Part shown: in pieces, positions 44,594-53,868 of the stretch
How positions within the stretch are numbered: position 1 is the stretch's first letter
Layout: each line of letters begins with the position of its first letter
NCBI RefSeq assembly: GCF_020531985.1
Contig: NZ_JAJAVQ010000002.1
Coordinates: forward strand, 310,001 to 374,000
Reading direction: 5' to 3'
Origin: Rheinheimera aquimaris
GTDB taxonomy: Bacteria > Pseudomonadota > Gammaproteobacteria > Enterobacterales > Alteromonadaceae
DNA length: 64,000 nt
Notes under the pieces: model-generated
Seen by the model: the letters and a program-made list of their open reading frames with translations, nothing else
Databases searched by the model: none
Told to the model about the DNA's origin: nothing
Made by a program: the position numbers and the translations under genes

Positions 44594-46816
44594 ATGACAC
44601 AAGTTGCCGGAGCCGCGCTTAGCGGTACCCATTTTAATAAAGCCCCGCTGGCCGCTGCCGTGGCGCTGGCATGCACAGTATTAAGTACTCAGGCCGCTGC
44701 GATGCAGACCGAACAGGTGCAGGAGCTTGCTGTGGCACAGGCCAAAGCCACCACAGAGGACGACGTTAAAGTTGAGCAGTCGTCTAACATTAAATTTACC
44801 CGGCCACTGCTGGATACCGCCAAAACCATTACGGTTATTCCGCAGGCAGTCATGAAAGACCGCTCAGTTGATAGTCTGCGCGATGCACTGCGTAATGTAT
44901 CAGGTATCTCGCTGGCTGCCGGTGAAGGTGGCGCGCCAAGCGGTGACAGCATGTCAATTCGCGGTTTTAGCGCAACAACCGATATTTTTGTTGATGGCAT
45001 CCGTGATATCGCCGGTTACAGCCGTGATACCTACAATCTGGAGAGTATTGAAGTCGCCAAAGGCCCGGGCTCGGCGGTATCTGGCCGGGGAGCTACCGGC
45101 GGCAGCATTAATCTGCAATCAAAAACCGCCCGGCTTGACCAGTTCTCTGATGTCAGCCTGCGTCTGGGTAGCGAGTCGGATTACCGTGCCACGCTCGACA
45201 GCAATATCACACTGGGTGACACCACGGCACTGCGACTGAACCTGCTGACTGATGACGTCGATGTGGCGGGCCGTAACGAAGTTAACAACAGCAAAGATGC
45301 GGCGGCGCTGTCGCTGGCAACCGGAATAGGTTCTGCACAACGTTTTAGCCTGAATGCCGAGTACCAGAATCAGGACAATATGCCTGATTACGGCCTGCCA
45401 TGGGTGTCTGATCCGGCTGCAGTGCCGCAGCTGGCTGATTATGTAAACGAAGCGCCACCGGTAAGTTTTGATAATTTTTACGGCAACGTTTTTCGCGATT
45501 ATGAAGAGATTAAAGCACAGTCGCTGACTGGCCGCTTTGAGCAGGATCTCAGTGCAACCACCATGCTGCGCGTGCAGGCCCGTGTTGGCTCCGTTGAGCG
45601 TGAAGGTGTGGTGACCGCACCGCGCTTTATCGATCAGAAAACCAGTACAAATGTACGGCAGAGCGATGAAAAAACCCGTGACACGAAAAACTCACTGGCC
45701 GCTGTGCAGCTTGACCTGGTGGCTGAGTACCAAACCGGCAGCATCAAGCATAACCTGGTAACGGGTGTTGAATGGGCACAGGAAACGTTCAAGCGCTGGA
45801 ATATGGTGGATCTGGTGGATGACAATCTGGACAGCACGCCATCACTGGTCGATTTGTATAACCCGGATCCACGGGTACCGTTTACCGGCCGTTATGGCCG
45901 TGATGGCAACAGCATTGAGGCGGAAGGCGATAATATTGCACTCTATGTGTTTGATACTCTGACACTGAACCCGCAATGGGAGCTGACACTGGGTGCACGT
46001 TGGGACAGCTTTGAGACCGATTATCAGTACAGCTACACCGATCCAACGCTGGTAGTAGATACCAAAGACACTATGCTGAGCTGGAATGCCGGGCTGGTGT
46101 ATAAACCTGCCACTAATGGCAGCATTTACTTTGCCGTGGGTAATTCATTTAACCCATCAGCTGAAGGTCTTACCGTATCGACCAATAGCAACAGCAATCT
46201 GATTGATTTAGAGCCGGAAGAAACGCTAAGTTACGAGCTTGGTACCAAATGGGACTTACTGGATGGCCGCTTGCTGACCAGCGCTGCCCTGTTCCGTACC
46301 GAGAAAAAGCATGCCCGCACTGATGACCCCGACTTTACCGATGGCCAGAGCAGCTTTGATACGCTGAACGGCCAGCAAAGAGTGCAGGGTATCGAATTGA
46401 GTGCGGTTGGCTACTTACAGCCTAACTGGACATTGATTGCCGCCTACACCTATCAGGACAGCGAAATTACCCACGCTGAAGGCGATGATGCCAGCCAGAT
46501 TGGTATGCCGCTGTCAGGTACGCCGGAGCACTCAGCCAGTGTCTGGAGCCGCTACGACTACAACGATAAACTGGCTTTCGGTGCCGGAGCACAGTATGTT
46601 GGTGAACGTTTTAATAACTCGTCTGCTAATCGTAAAACGGCACCGGGTTACACCACTTACGATGTCATGCTGTCTTATCAGGCCACCGACAAACTGGGTT
46701 TACAGTTAAACGGTGTTAACCTGTCGGACAAGCGCTACATTGAGCAACTCGGCGGTGGTCACTTTATTCCTGGTGAAGGGCGCCATGTCAGTATTACTGC
46801 CAGCTACAGTTTCTAA
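44594..46816 (+). CDS. fiu: Catecholate siderophore receptor, Fiu-like
   Basis: A 740-aa TonB-dependent receptor. ATG 44594 follows GGAGCAGGAA. After the signal region, IKFTRPLLDTAKTITVIPQ, SMSIRGFSATTDIFVDGIRDI and YSRDTYNLESIEVAKGPGS align with E. coli Fiu (KFSRPVADTTRTMTVI, YIDGIRDIGSVSRDTFNTEQVEVIKGP). The barrel ends HVSITASYSF. Fiu takes up iron bound to catechols. The next gene is piuC/ybiX, as in E. coli, which strengthens the call. Divergent from the TonB2 operon with a Fur box between. Confidence 0.88.
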   Translation: MTQVAGAALSGTHFNKAPLAAAVALACTVLSTQAAAMQTEQVQELAVAQAKATTEDDVKVEQSSNIKFTRPLLDTAKTITVIPQAVMKDRSVDSLRDALRNVSGISLAAGEGGAPSGDSMSIRGFSATTDIFVDGIRDIAGYSRDTYNLESIEVAKGPGSAVSGRGATGGSINLQSKTARLDQFSDVSLRLGSESDYRATLDSNITLGDTTALRLNLLTDDVDVAGRNEVNNSKDAAALSLATGIGSAQRFSLNAEYQNQDNMPDYGLPWVSDPAAVPQLADYVNEAPPVSFDNFYGNVFRDYEEIKAQSLTGRFEQDLSATTMLRVQARVGSVEREGVVTAPRFIDQKTSTNVRQSDEKTRDTKNSLAAVQLDLVAEYQTGSIKHNLVTGVEWAQETFKRWNMVDLVDDNLDSTPSLVDLYNPDPRVPFTGRYGRDGNSIEAEGDNIALYVFDTLTLNPQWELTLGARWDSFETDYQYSYTDPTLVVDTKDTMLSWNAGLVYKPATNGSIYFAVGNSFNPSAEGLTVSTNSNSNLIDLEPEETLSYELGTKWDLLDGRLLTSAALFRTEKKHARTDDPDFTDGQSSFDTLNGQQRVQGIELSAVGYLQPNWTLIAAYTYQDSEITHAEGDDASQIGMPLSGTPEHSASVWSRYDYNDKLAFGAGAQYVGERFNNSSANRKTAPGYTTYDVMLSYQATDKLGLQLNGVNLSDKRYIEQLGGGHFIPGEGRHVSITASYSF

Positions 46817-46833
46817 GCGGTAATAGTTAAACT

Positions 46834-46866
46834 AAAGCCCCGCCAGCTTGATGCCAGCGGGGCTTT
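46834..46866 (+). terminator. Terminator-like hairpin after the Fiu-like receptor gene
   Basis: AAAGCCCCGC / GCGGGGCTTT with a 13-nt loop. The T run is short (3), so termination may be partial and allow read-through into piuC. Confidence 0.6.
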
Positions 46867-46896
46867 GCTGTCTCTGAGCAGATAACAGGAGCGGGT

Positions 46897-47577
46897 ATGC
46901 TGTTAAAAATTCCACAGTTGTTAACAAAAGCGCAGGTTGCCAGCTGCAAGCAGGTGTTGCTGGATGCAGACTGGGCCGATGGCAATATCACCGCAGGTTA
47001 TCAATCGGCACAAGCCAAGCATAACCTGCAGTTGCCGGAAAATAGCCCTGCTGCACGCCAGTTGGGTGATCTGGTATTACAGGCATTGGCACAGAACAAA
47101 TTATTTATGTCTGCGGCACTGCCGCTAAAAATTTTCCCACCACTATTTAATTGTTATCAGGGCGGGCAGTCTTTCGGTGTGCATGTAGACAATGCTATCC
47201 GCCAAGTACCGGGAACACCGGTGAAAGTGCGTACCGACTTATCTATGACACTGTTTTTCTCGGAACCGGAAGAATACGAGGGTGGCGAGTTGGTGATTGA
47301 AGACACCTATGGCGCACACAGTGTGAAACTGGCCGCCGGTGATATGGTGCTATATCCGTCGACCAGCCTGCATAAAGTCACGCCGGTAACCCGAGGGCGG
47401 CGGCTGGCATCGTTTTTCTGGCTGCAAAGCATGGTGGCCAGCGATGAAAAGCGTAGCCTGCTGTTTGATATGGACATGGCCATTCAGTCGCTGCGGCAAC
47501 AGCTGGCGGATAGCCGGGAAATAGTGCAGCTGACAGGGGTGTATCACAACCTGCTCCGGCAATGGGCGCAAACCTGA
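46897..47577 (+). CDS. piuC: PKHD-type Fe(II)/2OG hydroxylase PiuC (YbiX)
   Basis: A 226-aa protein equal in length to the YbiX/PiuC family (about 225). Iron ligands: His96 and Asp98 in GVHVDN, and His159 in SLHKVTPV; Arg169 binds 2-oxoglutarate. The conserved [11 protein letters not shown] block (129-139) and [11 protein letters not shown] are present. PiuC is usually linked to siderophore receptors of the Fiu/PiuA type, as here; its substrate is unknown. Confidence 0.93.
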   Translation: MLLKIPQLLTKAQVASCKQVLLDADWADGNITAGYQSAQAKHNLQLPENSPAARQLGDLVLQALAQNKLFMSAALPLKIFPPLFNCYQGGQSFGVHVDNAIRQVPGTPVKVRTDLSMTLFFSEPEEYEGGELVIEDTYGAHSVKLAAGDMVLYPSTSLHKVTPVTRGRRLASFFWLQSMVASDEKRSLLFDMDMAIQSLRQQLADSREIVQLTGVYHNLLRQWAQT

Positions 47578-47676
47578 CCGCTACTGTTGTTTCAGTACTT
47601 GTACTTGTGTCAATAGCAGTGCTGACGCATTATGTTGCGCTTAACAATTACCGGCTTTAGCGTTACAGGGGATGCT

Positions 47677-48072
47677 ATGTTCAGTGAAATTATTCAGCCG
47701 CGCTTTTCCGACACCGATGCCTTGGGTCATATCAACAATACAGTGTTTGCGGTCTGGTTCGAAGGTGCCCGCCAGGGCGTGTTTAAGATTTTTACGCCAA
47801 ATCTGAACTTACAGCAGTGGCCCTTGATTATCGCCAGTATCAAACTGGATTATCATGCCCAGACTCACTTTGGTGCGGAAGTTGAAATACGCACTTACAT
47901 CAGCCGTATCGGCGGCAGCTCATTCGATGTGTATCAGGAAGCCTGGCAGCAAGGTGTTAAAACCGTATCCGGCACTGCGGTAATGGTACAGTTTGACTAC
48001 AACAGCAATAAAGCCACTGCTATTACCGCTGAGCAGAAACAGCAATTGATGCAGCACACACTACCGGCCTAA
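47677..48072 (+). CDS. Hotdog-fold acyl-CoA thioesterase
   Basis: A 131-aa 4-hydroxybenzoyl-CoA-thioesterase-type protein. ATG 47677 follows AGGGG; the frame open from 47632 adds an unlikely 15 residues. The motif FSDTDALGHINNTVFAVWFEGAR (10-32) contains the catalytic Asp and GHxNN signature. It would hydrolyse acyl-CoA esters; substrate unknown. It sits between piuC and the gamma-glutamyltransferase gene with its own RBS. Confidence 0.85.
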   Translation: MFSEIIQPRFSDTDALGHINNTVFAVWFEGARQGVFKIFTPNLNLQQWPLIIASIKLDYHAQTHFGAEVEIRTYISRIGGSSFDVYQEAWQQGVKTVSGTAVMVQFDYNSNKATAITAEQKQQLMQHTLPA

Positions 48073-48199
48073 CCATTATCACCCGCCGAATATTGTCCGG
48101 CGATAATTATCGCAGTCAGCCTTGGTCTGGTCGTAAAGCACTGGTATGGTAAAGCACGGCTGGTTATCGTCGAAGCAGAATAATAATCCGGAGTGTGTT

Positions 48200-49924
48200 A
48201 TGAAAAGCGTGTTTATTGGCCTTACTGTGGGCATCAGTCTGGTGCTGGCAGGCACGGCACAGGGGTACGACCGTATTACCGGAGCACCTTTTGCCAGCCG
48301 GTCAGAAGTCATAGCACCATCAGCCATGGCCGCTACCAGTCAGCCGCTGGCCACCCAAATTGCACTGGATGTGATGAAACAGGGTGGTAATGCTATCGAC
48401 GCCGCTATTGCTGCCAACGCTGCTCTGGGTTTGATGGAACCGACCGGCAATGGTATCGGTGGTGACTTATACGCCATCGTCTGGGACGCCAAAAGCCAGA
48501 AACTGCACGGCTTAAATGCGTCCGGTCGCTCACCACTGAGTTTAAGTTATGAAATGCTGGCGCACGAGCTGAAAAAGCTGAATCGCACCAGCTTGCCGCC
48601 GCACGGCATGTTGCCTATCAGTGTGCCAGGCGCCGTCGATGGCTGGTTTGAGTTGCATAAAAAATTTGGTAGCCTGCCGATGCAACAAATTTTGCAGCCT
48701 GCTATCGACTATGCCGAGAAAGGCTTTCCGGTCAGCGAATTAATTGCTTACTACTGGGATCGCAGTGTGCCAGTGCTGAGCAAACAGCCGGGCGATTTTA
48801 GCGGTACCTTTACTATTAATGGCAAAGCACCGGCGAAAGGCCAGATGTTTAAAAACCCGGCACTGGCTAACACCCTGAAAAAAGTTGCAAAAGACGGCCG
48901 TGATGCGTTTTACAAAGGTGATATCGCAGTAGAAATTGACCGCTTTATGCGTGCCAATGGCGGCTATCTGCGCTATGCAGACTTTGTAAACCACCGTTCT
49001 GACTGGGTAGAACCTGTCGGTGTCGATTACAAAGGCTATACACTATGGGAGTTGCCACCCAATGGCCAGGGCATCGCCGCGCTGCAAATGTTGCAGATCC
49101 TGAAAAACTTCGATTTAAAAGCCGCCGGCTTTAATACGCCGCAGAGCCTGCACCTGCTGATTGAAGCGAAGAAACTGGCATTTGAAGACCGGGCCAAGTT
49201 TTATGCTGATCAGGACTTTAATAAAGCGCCGATTAAGGGGCTGATTTCTGAAGAATATGGCCGCGAGCGCGCCAAATTAATTGGTGACAAAGCCGCCAAG
49301 CGGGTTGATGCCGGTAACCCGGCGCTGTACCAGGGCGATACCATCTATATGACCACCGCCGACAAAGACGGCAATATGGTGTCATTAATTCAGAGTAACT
49401 ACCGTGGAATGGGCTCAGGTGTGGTGGTGCCGGGGTTGGGTTTTGTGTTTCAGGACCGCGGCGAGCTGTTCTCGATGGATAAAAAACACGTTAACGCTTA
49501 TCAGCCGGGAAAACGGCCATTTCAGACCATTATTCCGGCCTTTGTTACCAAAGATAATAAACCCCTGATCAGCTTCGGTGTGATGGGCGGTGCCATGCAG
49601 CCACAAGGCCATGTGCAAATTCTGGTCAATATGGCCGATTATGGTATGAACCTGCAGGAAGCCGGTGATGCAGCGCGCTGGCAGCACCTTGGCAGCACAG
49701 AGCCTACCGATGGCAGCGACATGTATCTGGAAAACGGTGGCTATGTCGAAATGGAAACCGGTGTGCCGTACGAGACAGTGCGTGAGCTGATGAAAAAAGG
49801 CCATGATGTGCGCTACGGCTTAGGCGGCTATGGCGGTTATCAGGCTATTATGCGTGACCACGAAAACGGCGTTTGGGTGGGCGCGTCTGAATCACGTAAA
49901 GACGGCCAGGCTGCGGGTTACTAA
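48200..49924 (+). CDS. ggt: Gamma-glutamyltransferase family protein
   Basis: A 574-aa exported enzyme from ATG 48200 (CGGAG upstream), signal peptide about 1-22. Family motifs: GGNAIDAAIAANAALGLMEPTGNGIGGD in the large subunit and the self-cleavage site GDT with catalytic Thr381, followed by DKDGNMVSLIQSNYRGMGSG. Self-cleavage would give about 380- and 194-residue subunits. It acts on gamma-glutamyl compounds such as glutathione in the periplasm. A JmjC/cupin protein gene follows after 2 bp. Confidence 0.92.
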   Translation: MKSVFIGLTVGISLVLAGTAQGYDRITGAPFASRSEVIAPSAMAATSQPLATQIALDVMKQGGNAIDAAIAANAALGLMEPTGNGIGGDLYAIVWDAKSQKLHGLNASGRSPLSLSYEMLAHELKKLNRTSLPPHGMLPISVPGAVDGWFELHKKFGSLPMQQILQPAIDYAEKGFPVSELIAYYWDRSVPVLSKQPGDFSGTFTINGKAPAKGQMFKNPALANTLKKVAKDGRDAFYKGDIAVEIDRFMRANGGYLRYADFVNHRSDWVEPVGVDYKGYTLWELPPNGQGIAALQMLQILKNFDLKAAGFNTPQSLHLLIEAKKLAFEDRAKFYADQDFNKAPIKGLISEEYGRERAKLIGDKAAKRVDAGNPALYQGDTIYMTTADKDGNMVSLIQSNYRGMGSGVVVPGLGFVFQDRGELFSMDKKHVNAYQPGKRPFQTIIPAFVTKDNKPLISFGVMGGAMQPQGHVQILVNMADYGMNLQEAGDAARWQHLGSTEPTDGSDMYLENGGYVEMETGVPYETVRELMKKGHDVRYGLGGYGGYQAIMRDHENGVWVGASESRKDGQAAGY

Positions 49925-49926
49925 TT

Positions 49927-50934
49927 TTGACATTAGATTTGACGCAGCTTCCTGCTCCGGAAGAAATAACGGGCGTTAGCGCGGATAACTTCAAGGCCAG
50001 GGTAACCGATATTTATCGGCCAGCTGTCTTGCGCGGTTTTGCCCGTCACTGGCCGTTAGTGCAGGCTGCGGCGCAATCAGAAATAGCCGCTGCGCGTTTT
50101 TTGCAGCAACATAGCAAAGATCTGCCACAGGTACTGCTTAAATTGCCGGCAAAGGTAAAAGGCCGGCTGTTTTATAACGAAACCGTAACCGGCATGAATT
50201 TCGGTGGCAGCCAGATGCGGATGAATGCGGCGATTGAACAGATGCTGCAAAACGACGCTGCCGGTGATCGCTACTGCGTGCAGTGTGTGCCGGTACAGCA
50301 GAATTTTGATACGTTACAGCTGGATAACCCGCTGCTGCCAGCAGATACCAAGGCTTTTATCTGGCTAGGTAACAACGTTACGGTGCCGGCTCATTTTGAT
50401 GAGGCCAGTAATATTGCCGTGGTTGTGGCTGGTAAGCGCCGTTTCACTTTGTTTCCACCAGAACAAGTCGCTAACCTGTATATCGGGCCTTTGGATTTAA
50501 CACCTGCTGGCCAGCCGGTAAGTATGGTTAACATGCTGCAGCCAGATCTGGTTGCTCACCCGAATTATCCTCAAGCTTATGCTGCTGCATTGTCGGTTGA
50601 GCTGGAGCCGGGTGATGCTATCTATATTCCTACACCCTGGTGGCATCATGTACAGTCGTTATCGCATTTCAATGTATTGGTTAACTACTGGTGGAGTGAC
50701 ACTTACGTTGGCGCGGCATTGCCATTTCCAATGCTACTGCATGCGCTGCTCAGCTTTAAGCATATGTCAGAGGGGCAGCAACATGCTTGGCAACAGTTGC
50801 TGAAGCACTACCTGTTTGCTGAAAATGGCGACCCGGCGGCACATCTGCCCGCTCAGGCCAAAGGCATACTTGGAGATATGAAACCACAGCTGGCGCAGGG
50901 CATACACCAGTGGCTGGCGAATCAACTTAAATAG
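49927..50934 (+). CDS. JmjC/cupin-like 2OG oxygenase family protein
   Basis: A 335-aa Cupin_8/JmjC-like protein. It starts with TTG two bases after the ggt stop; translation is therefore probably coupled. The double-stranded beta-helix has HFD (His156, Asp158) in VPAHFDEASN and a distal His in PTPWWHHVQSL (His240 or 241), giving a plausible iron triad. Similar proteins are found next to TonB receptors and halogenase-like genes in Alteromonadales. Substrate unknown, probably a peptide or protein side chain. Confidence 0.8.
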   Translation: MTLDLTQLPAPEEITGVSADNFKARVTDIYRPAVLRGFARHWPLVQAAAQSEIAAARFLQQHSKDLPQVLLKLPAKVKGRLFYNETVTGMNFGGSQMRMNAAIEQMLQNDAAGDRYCVQCVPVQQNFDTLQLDNPLLPADTKAFIWLGNNVTVPAHFDEASNIAVVVAGKRRFTLFPPEQVANLYIGPLDLTPAGQPVSMVNMLQPDLVAHPNYPQAYAAALSVELEPGDAIYIPTPWWHHVQSLSHFNVLVNYWWSDTYVGAALPFPMLLHALLSFKHMSEGQQHAWQQLLKHYLFAENGDPAAHLPAQAKGILGDMKPQLAQGIHQWLANQLK

Positions 50935-50940
50935 CGATAC

Positions 50941-51492
50941 TCAGCTTAATTGTACCTGCACCTGGTGATGAGTGGTGATTTGCTCTATTGCCTGTTGCAT
51001 ATCACCATCAAAGTCAGCACACAGCTCGGCGTAACTGTGACGCAGCTTCAGGCGCTGGGTAGTTTTAACAAAGCGCAGTACTTCTTCTTTGCTGGTTAAA
51101 ATAAGCCGGGGTACCCGCACGTTGTTACCCTGCTCATCTTTAGCAATCATCGTGAAATAGGACGAGTTACAGTGCTTGATCTTACCGGTTTGAATATTCT
51201 GCGCTTCTACTCTGATGCCGACCACCATAGAGCTGTTGCCAACAAATATTACCGACGCTTTTAATGTAACCAGCTCGCCGACTTCAATCGGGTTTAAAAA
51301 GTCTACCCTGTCTACCGAGGCGGTGACGCAGTATTTACCGCTGAATTTAGAGCCGCTGGCGAAGGCTATCTGATCCATCAGTGACAGCAGATAGCCACCA
51401 TGAATTTTTCCGCTGAAATTAGAGTGGGATGGTAGCATTAGCTGCGACAGGGTGACGCGTGAACTGCTGCCTTTTTTAAATTCTTCGCTCAT
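50941..51492 (-). CDS. Acyl-CoA thioesterase, hotdog family (YciA-like)
   Basis: A 183-aa hotdog thioesterase with the signature GKIHGGYLLSLMDQIAFASGSKFSGKYCVTASVD (29-62), typical of acyl-CoA hydrolases of the YciA/BACH group, plus a C-terminal extension of about 45 residues. It converges with the JmjC gene 6 bp away and no terminator is visible between them. Confidence 0.85.
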   Translation of the reverse strand: MSEEFKKGSSSRVTLSQLMLPSHSNFSGKIHGGYLLSLMDQIAFASGSKFSGKYCVTASVDRVDFLNPIEVGELVTLKASVIFVGNSSMVVGIRVEAQNIQTGKIKHCNSSYFTMIAKDEQGNNVRVPRLILTSKEEVLRFVKTTQRLKLRHSYAELCADFDGDMQQAIEQITTHHQVQVQLS

Positions 51493-51569
51493 AACGGCTT
51501 CTATTTACTGACAAGGGTGTAGCCAAGTGTAGCAAAGCAATAGCGAACCACTGCTCTGCTGTGTCTGGC

Positions 51570-51923
51570 CTAATTCAGGCCGTGAGTCGGTTTGTGCTGC
51601 ACCAGTACCCAGGGCGAAATAACCACGGCCCACAACTCGGCTTTCTCGTCAAACCACAGCTGTGCCTGCTGTTCGCTTGTGCGGCCAACAGTACCTGCCG
51701 CCAGCCAGTCGGCAACGCGGGTTTTGTCATCGCGGCTAAAGGCAAACGCTACGTCAACCAAATCCAACGCCGCTGATACAGTAATGACGGCACCGGCCGC
51801 GTAAAATTTTTGCAGCTCCAGCCAGTTGATACGGGCTGTCTCACTGATAATTTTGGCTTTGATTAGCTCAGGGTTATGTTCATCATCGATCAGATGCGCA
51901 TCTGGTGGTGTGATTGCAGTCAT
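51570..51923 (-). CDS. DUF2288 family protein
   Basis: A 117-aa small cytoplasmic protein with the DUF2288 pattern (ISETARINWLELQKFYAAGAV, VDVAFAFSRDDKTRVADWLAAGTV, FVDE-like WFDEKAELWAVVISPWVLVQ). Function unknown. It follows glrR by 6 bp and is probably the last gene of that operon. Confidence 0.8.
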   Translation of the reverse strand: MTAITPPDAHLIDDEHNPELIKAKIISETARINWLELQKFYAAGAVITVSAALDLVDVAFAFSRDDKTRVADWLAAGTVGRTSEQQAQLWFDEKAELWAVVISPWVLVQHKPTHGLN

Positions 51924-51929
51924 AACAGT

Positions 51930-53279
51930 TTACTCGGTTTCATCGCCTTGCTCGGCTACCTGGGCGGCGCTGAGTTCGTGCTTTTTCAGTAATTTATAAA
52001 AGTCAGTGCGGTTGCGGCCGGCCAGTTCAGCGGCGCGGGTAACATTGCCTTCAGTCATTTGTAATACGCGGATCAGGTACTGACGCTCAAACTGATCGCG
52101 CGCTTCTGTCAGTGGTGGCCAGTAGCTGCTGTCTTGCGATAATGCCTGCTCCACCTGAGCTGCGCCTATTACCGGGCTATGGGTTAACGCCACGCATTGC
52201 TCCACCACGTTGACCAGCTGGCGCACATTGCCGGGCCATTTGGCGGTGGCCAGTAGCTGCATGGCATCATCTGAAAAACGCGTTACATCAACCTGATGCC
52301 GTTCTACACTTTGCTGCAGCACATGGCGTGCCAGCAAAGGGATATCTTCGGGTCGCTGCTCAAGGCTTGGCAATTGCAGGTTAACCACATTCAGCCGGTA
52401 GTATAAATCTTCACGGAAGCTGCCGTCCTGCATAGCTTGCTGCAGGTCGCGGTGTGTTGCCGATAGCACCCTGACGTTAATGGGTACCGTTTTGGCGCTG
52501 CCAACCGGGCGTATCTGCCGCTCCTGCAGTGCTCGCAGCAGTTTAACCTGCAGCGCAACCGGCATGTCGCCAATCTCATCCAAAAACAAAGTGCCGCCAT
52601 CGGCTTCCCGGAACAGGCCGCCATGCTCGGTGACTGCGCCGGTAAAGGCGCCTTTGGTATGGCCAAACAGCTCAGATTCCAGCAGATGTTCCGGCAAGGC
52701 GCCGCAGTTTATCGCCACAAAGGCTTTTGATGCACGTGGGCTGGCTTTGTGTATCGCTTTAGCCAGCAGTTCTTTACCTGTACCACTGGCGCCGGTGATC
52801 AACACGCTGACATCGCGCTGCGCTACACGGTAACTTTGCTCCAGGACATCTTCCATCAGGCGCGAGCGGGTAATAATATCTTCGCGCCATTCAGCCTGTT
52901 CCGGCACTGATTGATGCACAGCATTTTGTAAAATATCGCGCAGCTCACTGGTATTCAATGGTTTGGTCAGAAAGCCGAACACGCCGCGCTGGGTAGCAGC
53001 AACGGCTTCCGGGATCGAGCCGTGAGCTGTCATCAGCACCACCGGCAAACCCGGGTAGCGTTTGGCAATTTCATCAAACAGGCTCATACCGTCAAGGCCT
53101 GGCATCCGCAAATCGCTCAGCACGACGTCAATACTGTTTTTGGCCAGTAAAGGCAAAGCTGCCTCGGCGCTGTCCGCACTGATTACCTGATAGCCTTCGC
53201 CTTCCAAACGCAGGGTTAACAGCCGCAGCAGGCTTGGGTCATCGTCAACAAGCAATAAACGGGGCTTAGCGCTGGCCAT
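51930..53279 (-). CDS. glrR: Sigma-54-dependent response regulator GlrR
   Basis: A 449-aa NtrC-family activator. Receiver domain (1-120) with phosphorylation site Asp56 and Lys106. AAA+ domain with Walker A GASGTGKE (163-170), GAFTGA (210-215, the sigma-54 contact loop) and Walker B LFLDEIGD (231-238). C-terminal Fis-type helix-turn-helix (about 405-440, NVTRAAELAGRNRTDFYKLL). The NRTDFYKLL end and the operon with a lipoprotein and GlrK-like kinase identify it as GlrR (YfhA/QseF). It overlaps the lipoprotein gene by 14 bp. Confidence 0.92.
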   Translation of the reverse strand: MASAKPRLLLVDDDPSLLRLLTLRLEGEGYQVISADSAEAALPLLAKNSIDVVLSDLRMPGLDGMSLFDEIAKRYPGLPVVLMTAHGSIPEAVAATQRGVFGFLTKPLNTSELRDILQNAVHQSVPEQAEWREDIITRSRLMEDVLEQSYRVAQRDVSVLITGASGTGKELLAKAIHKASPRASKAFVAINCGALPEHLLESELFGHTKGAFTGAVTEHGGLFREADGGTLFLDEIGDMPVALQVKLLRALQERQIRPVGSAKTVPINVRVLSATHRDLQQAMQDGSFREDLYYRLNVVNLQLPSLEQRPEDIPLLARHVLQQSVERHQVDVTRFSDDAMQLLATAKWPGNVRQLVNVVEQCVALTHSPVIGAAQVEQALSQDSSYWPPLTEARDQFERQYLIRVLQMTEGNVTRAAELAGRNRTDFYKLLKKHELSAAQVAEQGDETE

Positions 53280-53868
53280 TATTATCCTCTTGCACCTTAG
53301 GTTGATTCAGCTGGGCCTCTATCTGGGTCAGCGCATCTATTTTCTTTTGCAATTCGCGGTTGGTTTTTTGCAGCCGTTCTATGTTGTCATGTTGCTGCGC
53401 GTTTAAACGCGTCAGTGCGCTGACTGCGGATTCGGCTTCCAGCAACTTCTGGTTAAACGTCAAATCCCAGCTCAGCAAAGCCGCCAACTGCGGTGGCAGG
53501 CTGGCCAGCTGATCGGCCAGTTGCATCTGGATCCGCAGCCGCGTCAGGTATGGGGTGTCGGGATGCAGTTGCAAAATAGTACGCTTGAGCATCCAGACAT
53601 CGTTCTGTGTGGTATCGCTGTTAAGCAGTTCGCGCTCTTCATTTACCCGGTTTAGCATAGCGGCGCGGTAGTTGACCCAGGCTTGTAACGCATCGGCATC
53701 GTCGCTGATCTTTAGTGCGGGCGCAGCCGGTTCCGGTTGTTCGGCGAAATCGACTAACGGCTCTGTCTGTGGCAACGGCTCTGGCACTGGCGCTATAGGC
53801 TCAGGTGCCGGCGTCATCTGGCAGCCAGCCAGAGTCAGGCTAAAAAGGATGATTAATCCGCTTTTCAT
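53266..53868 (-). CDS. qseG: QseG/YfhG-like lipoprotein
   Basis: A 200-aa lipoprotein (lipobox LAGC, Cys16), with a Pro/Glu-rich segment (about 19-45), a helical middle and a C-terminal coiled coil (RLNAQQHDNIERLQKTNRELQKKIDALTQ). In enterobacteria the gene between glrK and glrR (yfhG/qseG) encodes an outer-membrane lipoprotein that activates the kinase. Sequence similarity is loose, but order, size and lipobox agree. Four-bp overlap with glrK. Confidence 0.8.
   Translation of the reverse strand: MKSGLIILFSLTLAGCQMTPAPEPIAPVPEPLPQTEPLVDFAEQPEPAAPALKISDDADALQAWVNYRAAMLNRVNEERELLNSDTTQNDVWMLKRTILQLHPDTPYLTRLRIQMQLADQLASLPPQLAALLSWDLTFNQKLLEAESAVSALTRLNAQQHDNIERLQKTNRELQKKIDALTQIEAQLNQPKVQEDNNGQR

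Noticed and set aside
46834-46866. Complete separation of the Fiu-like and PiuC genes
   Set aside because: The hairpin has only three T residues, so I do not claim that piuC is transcribed independently.
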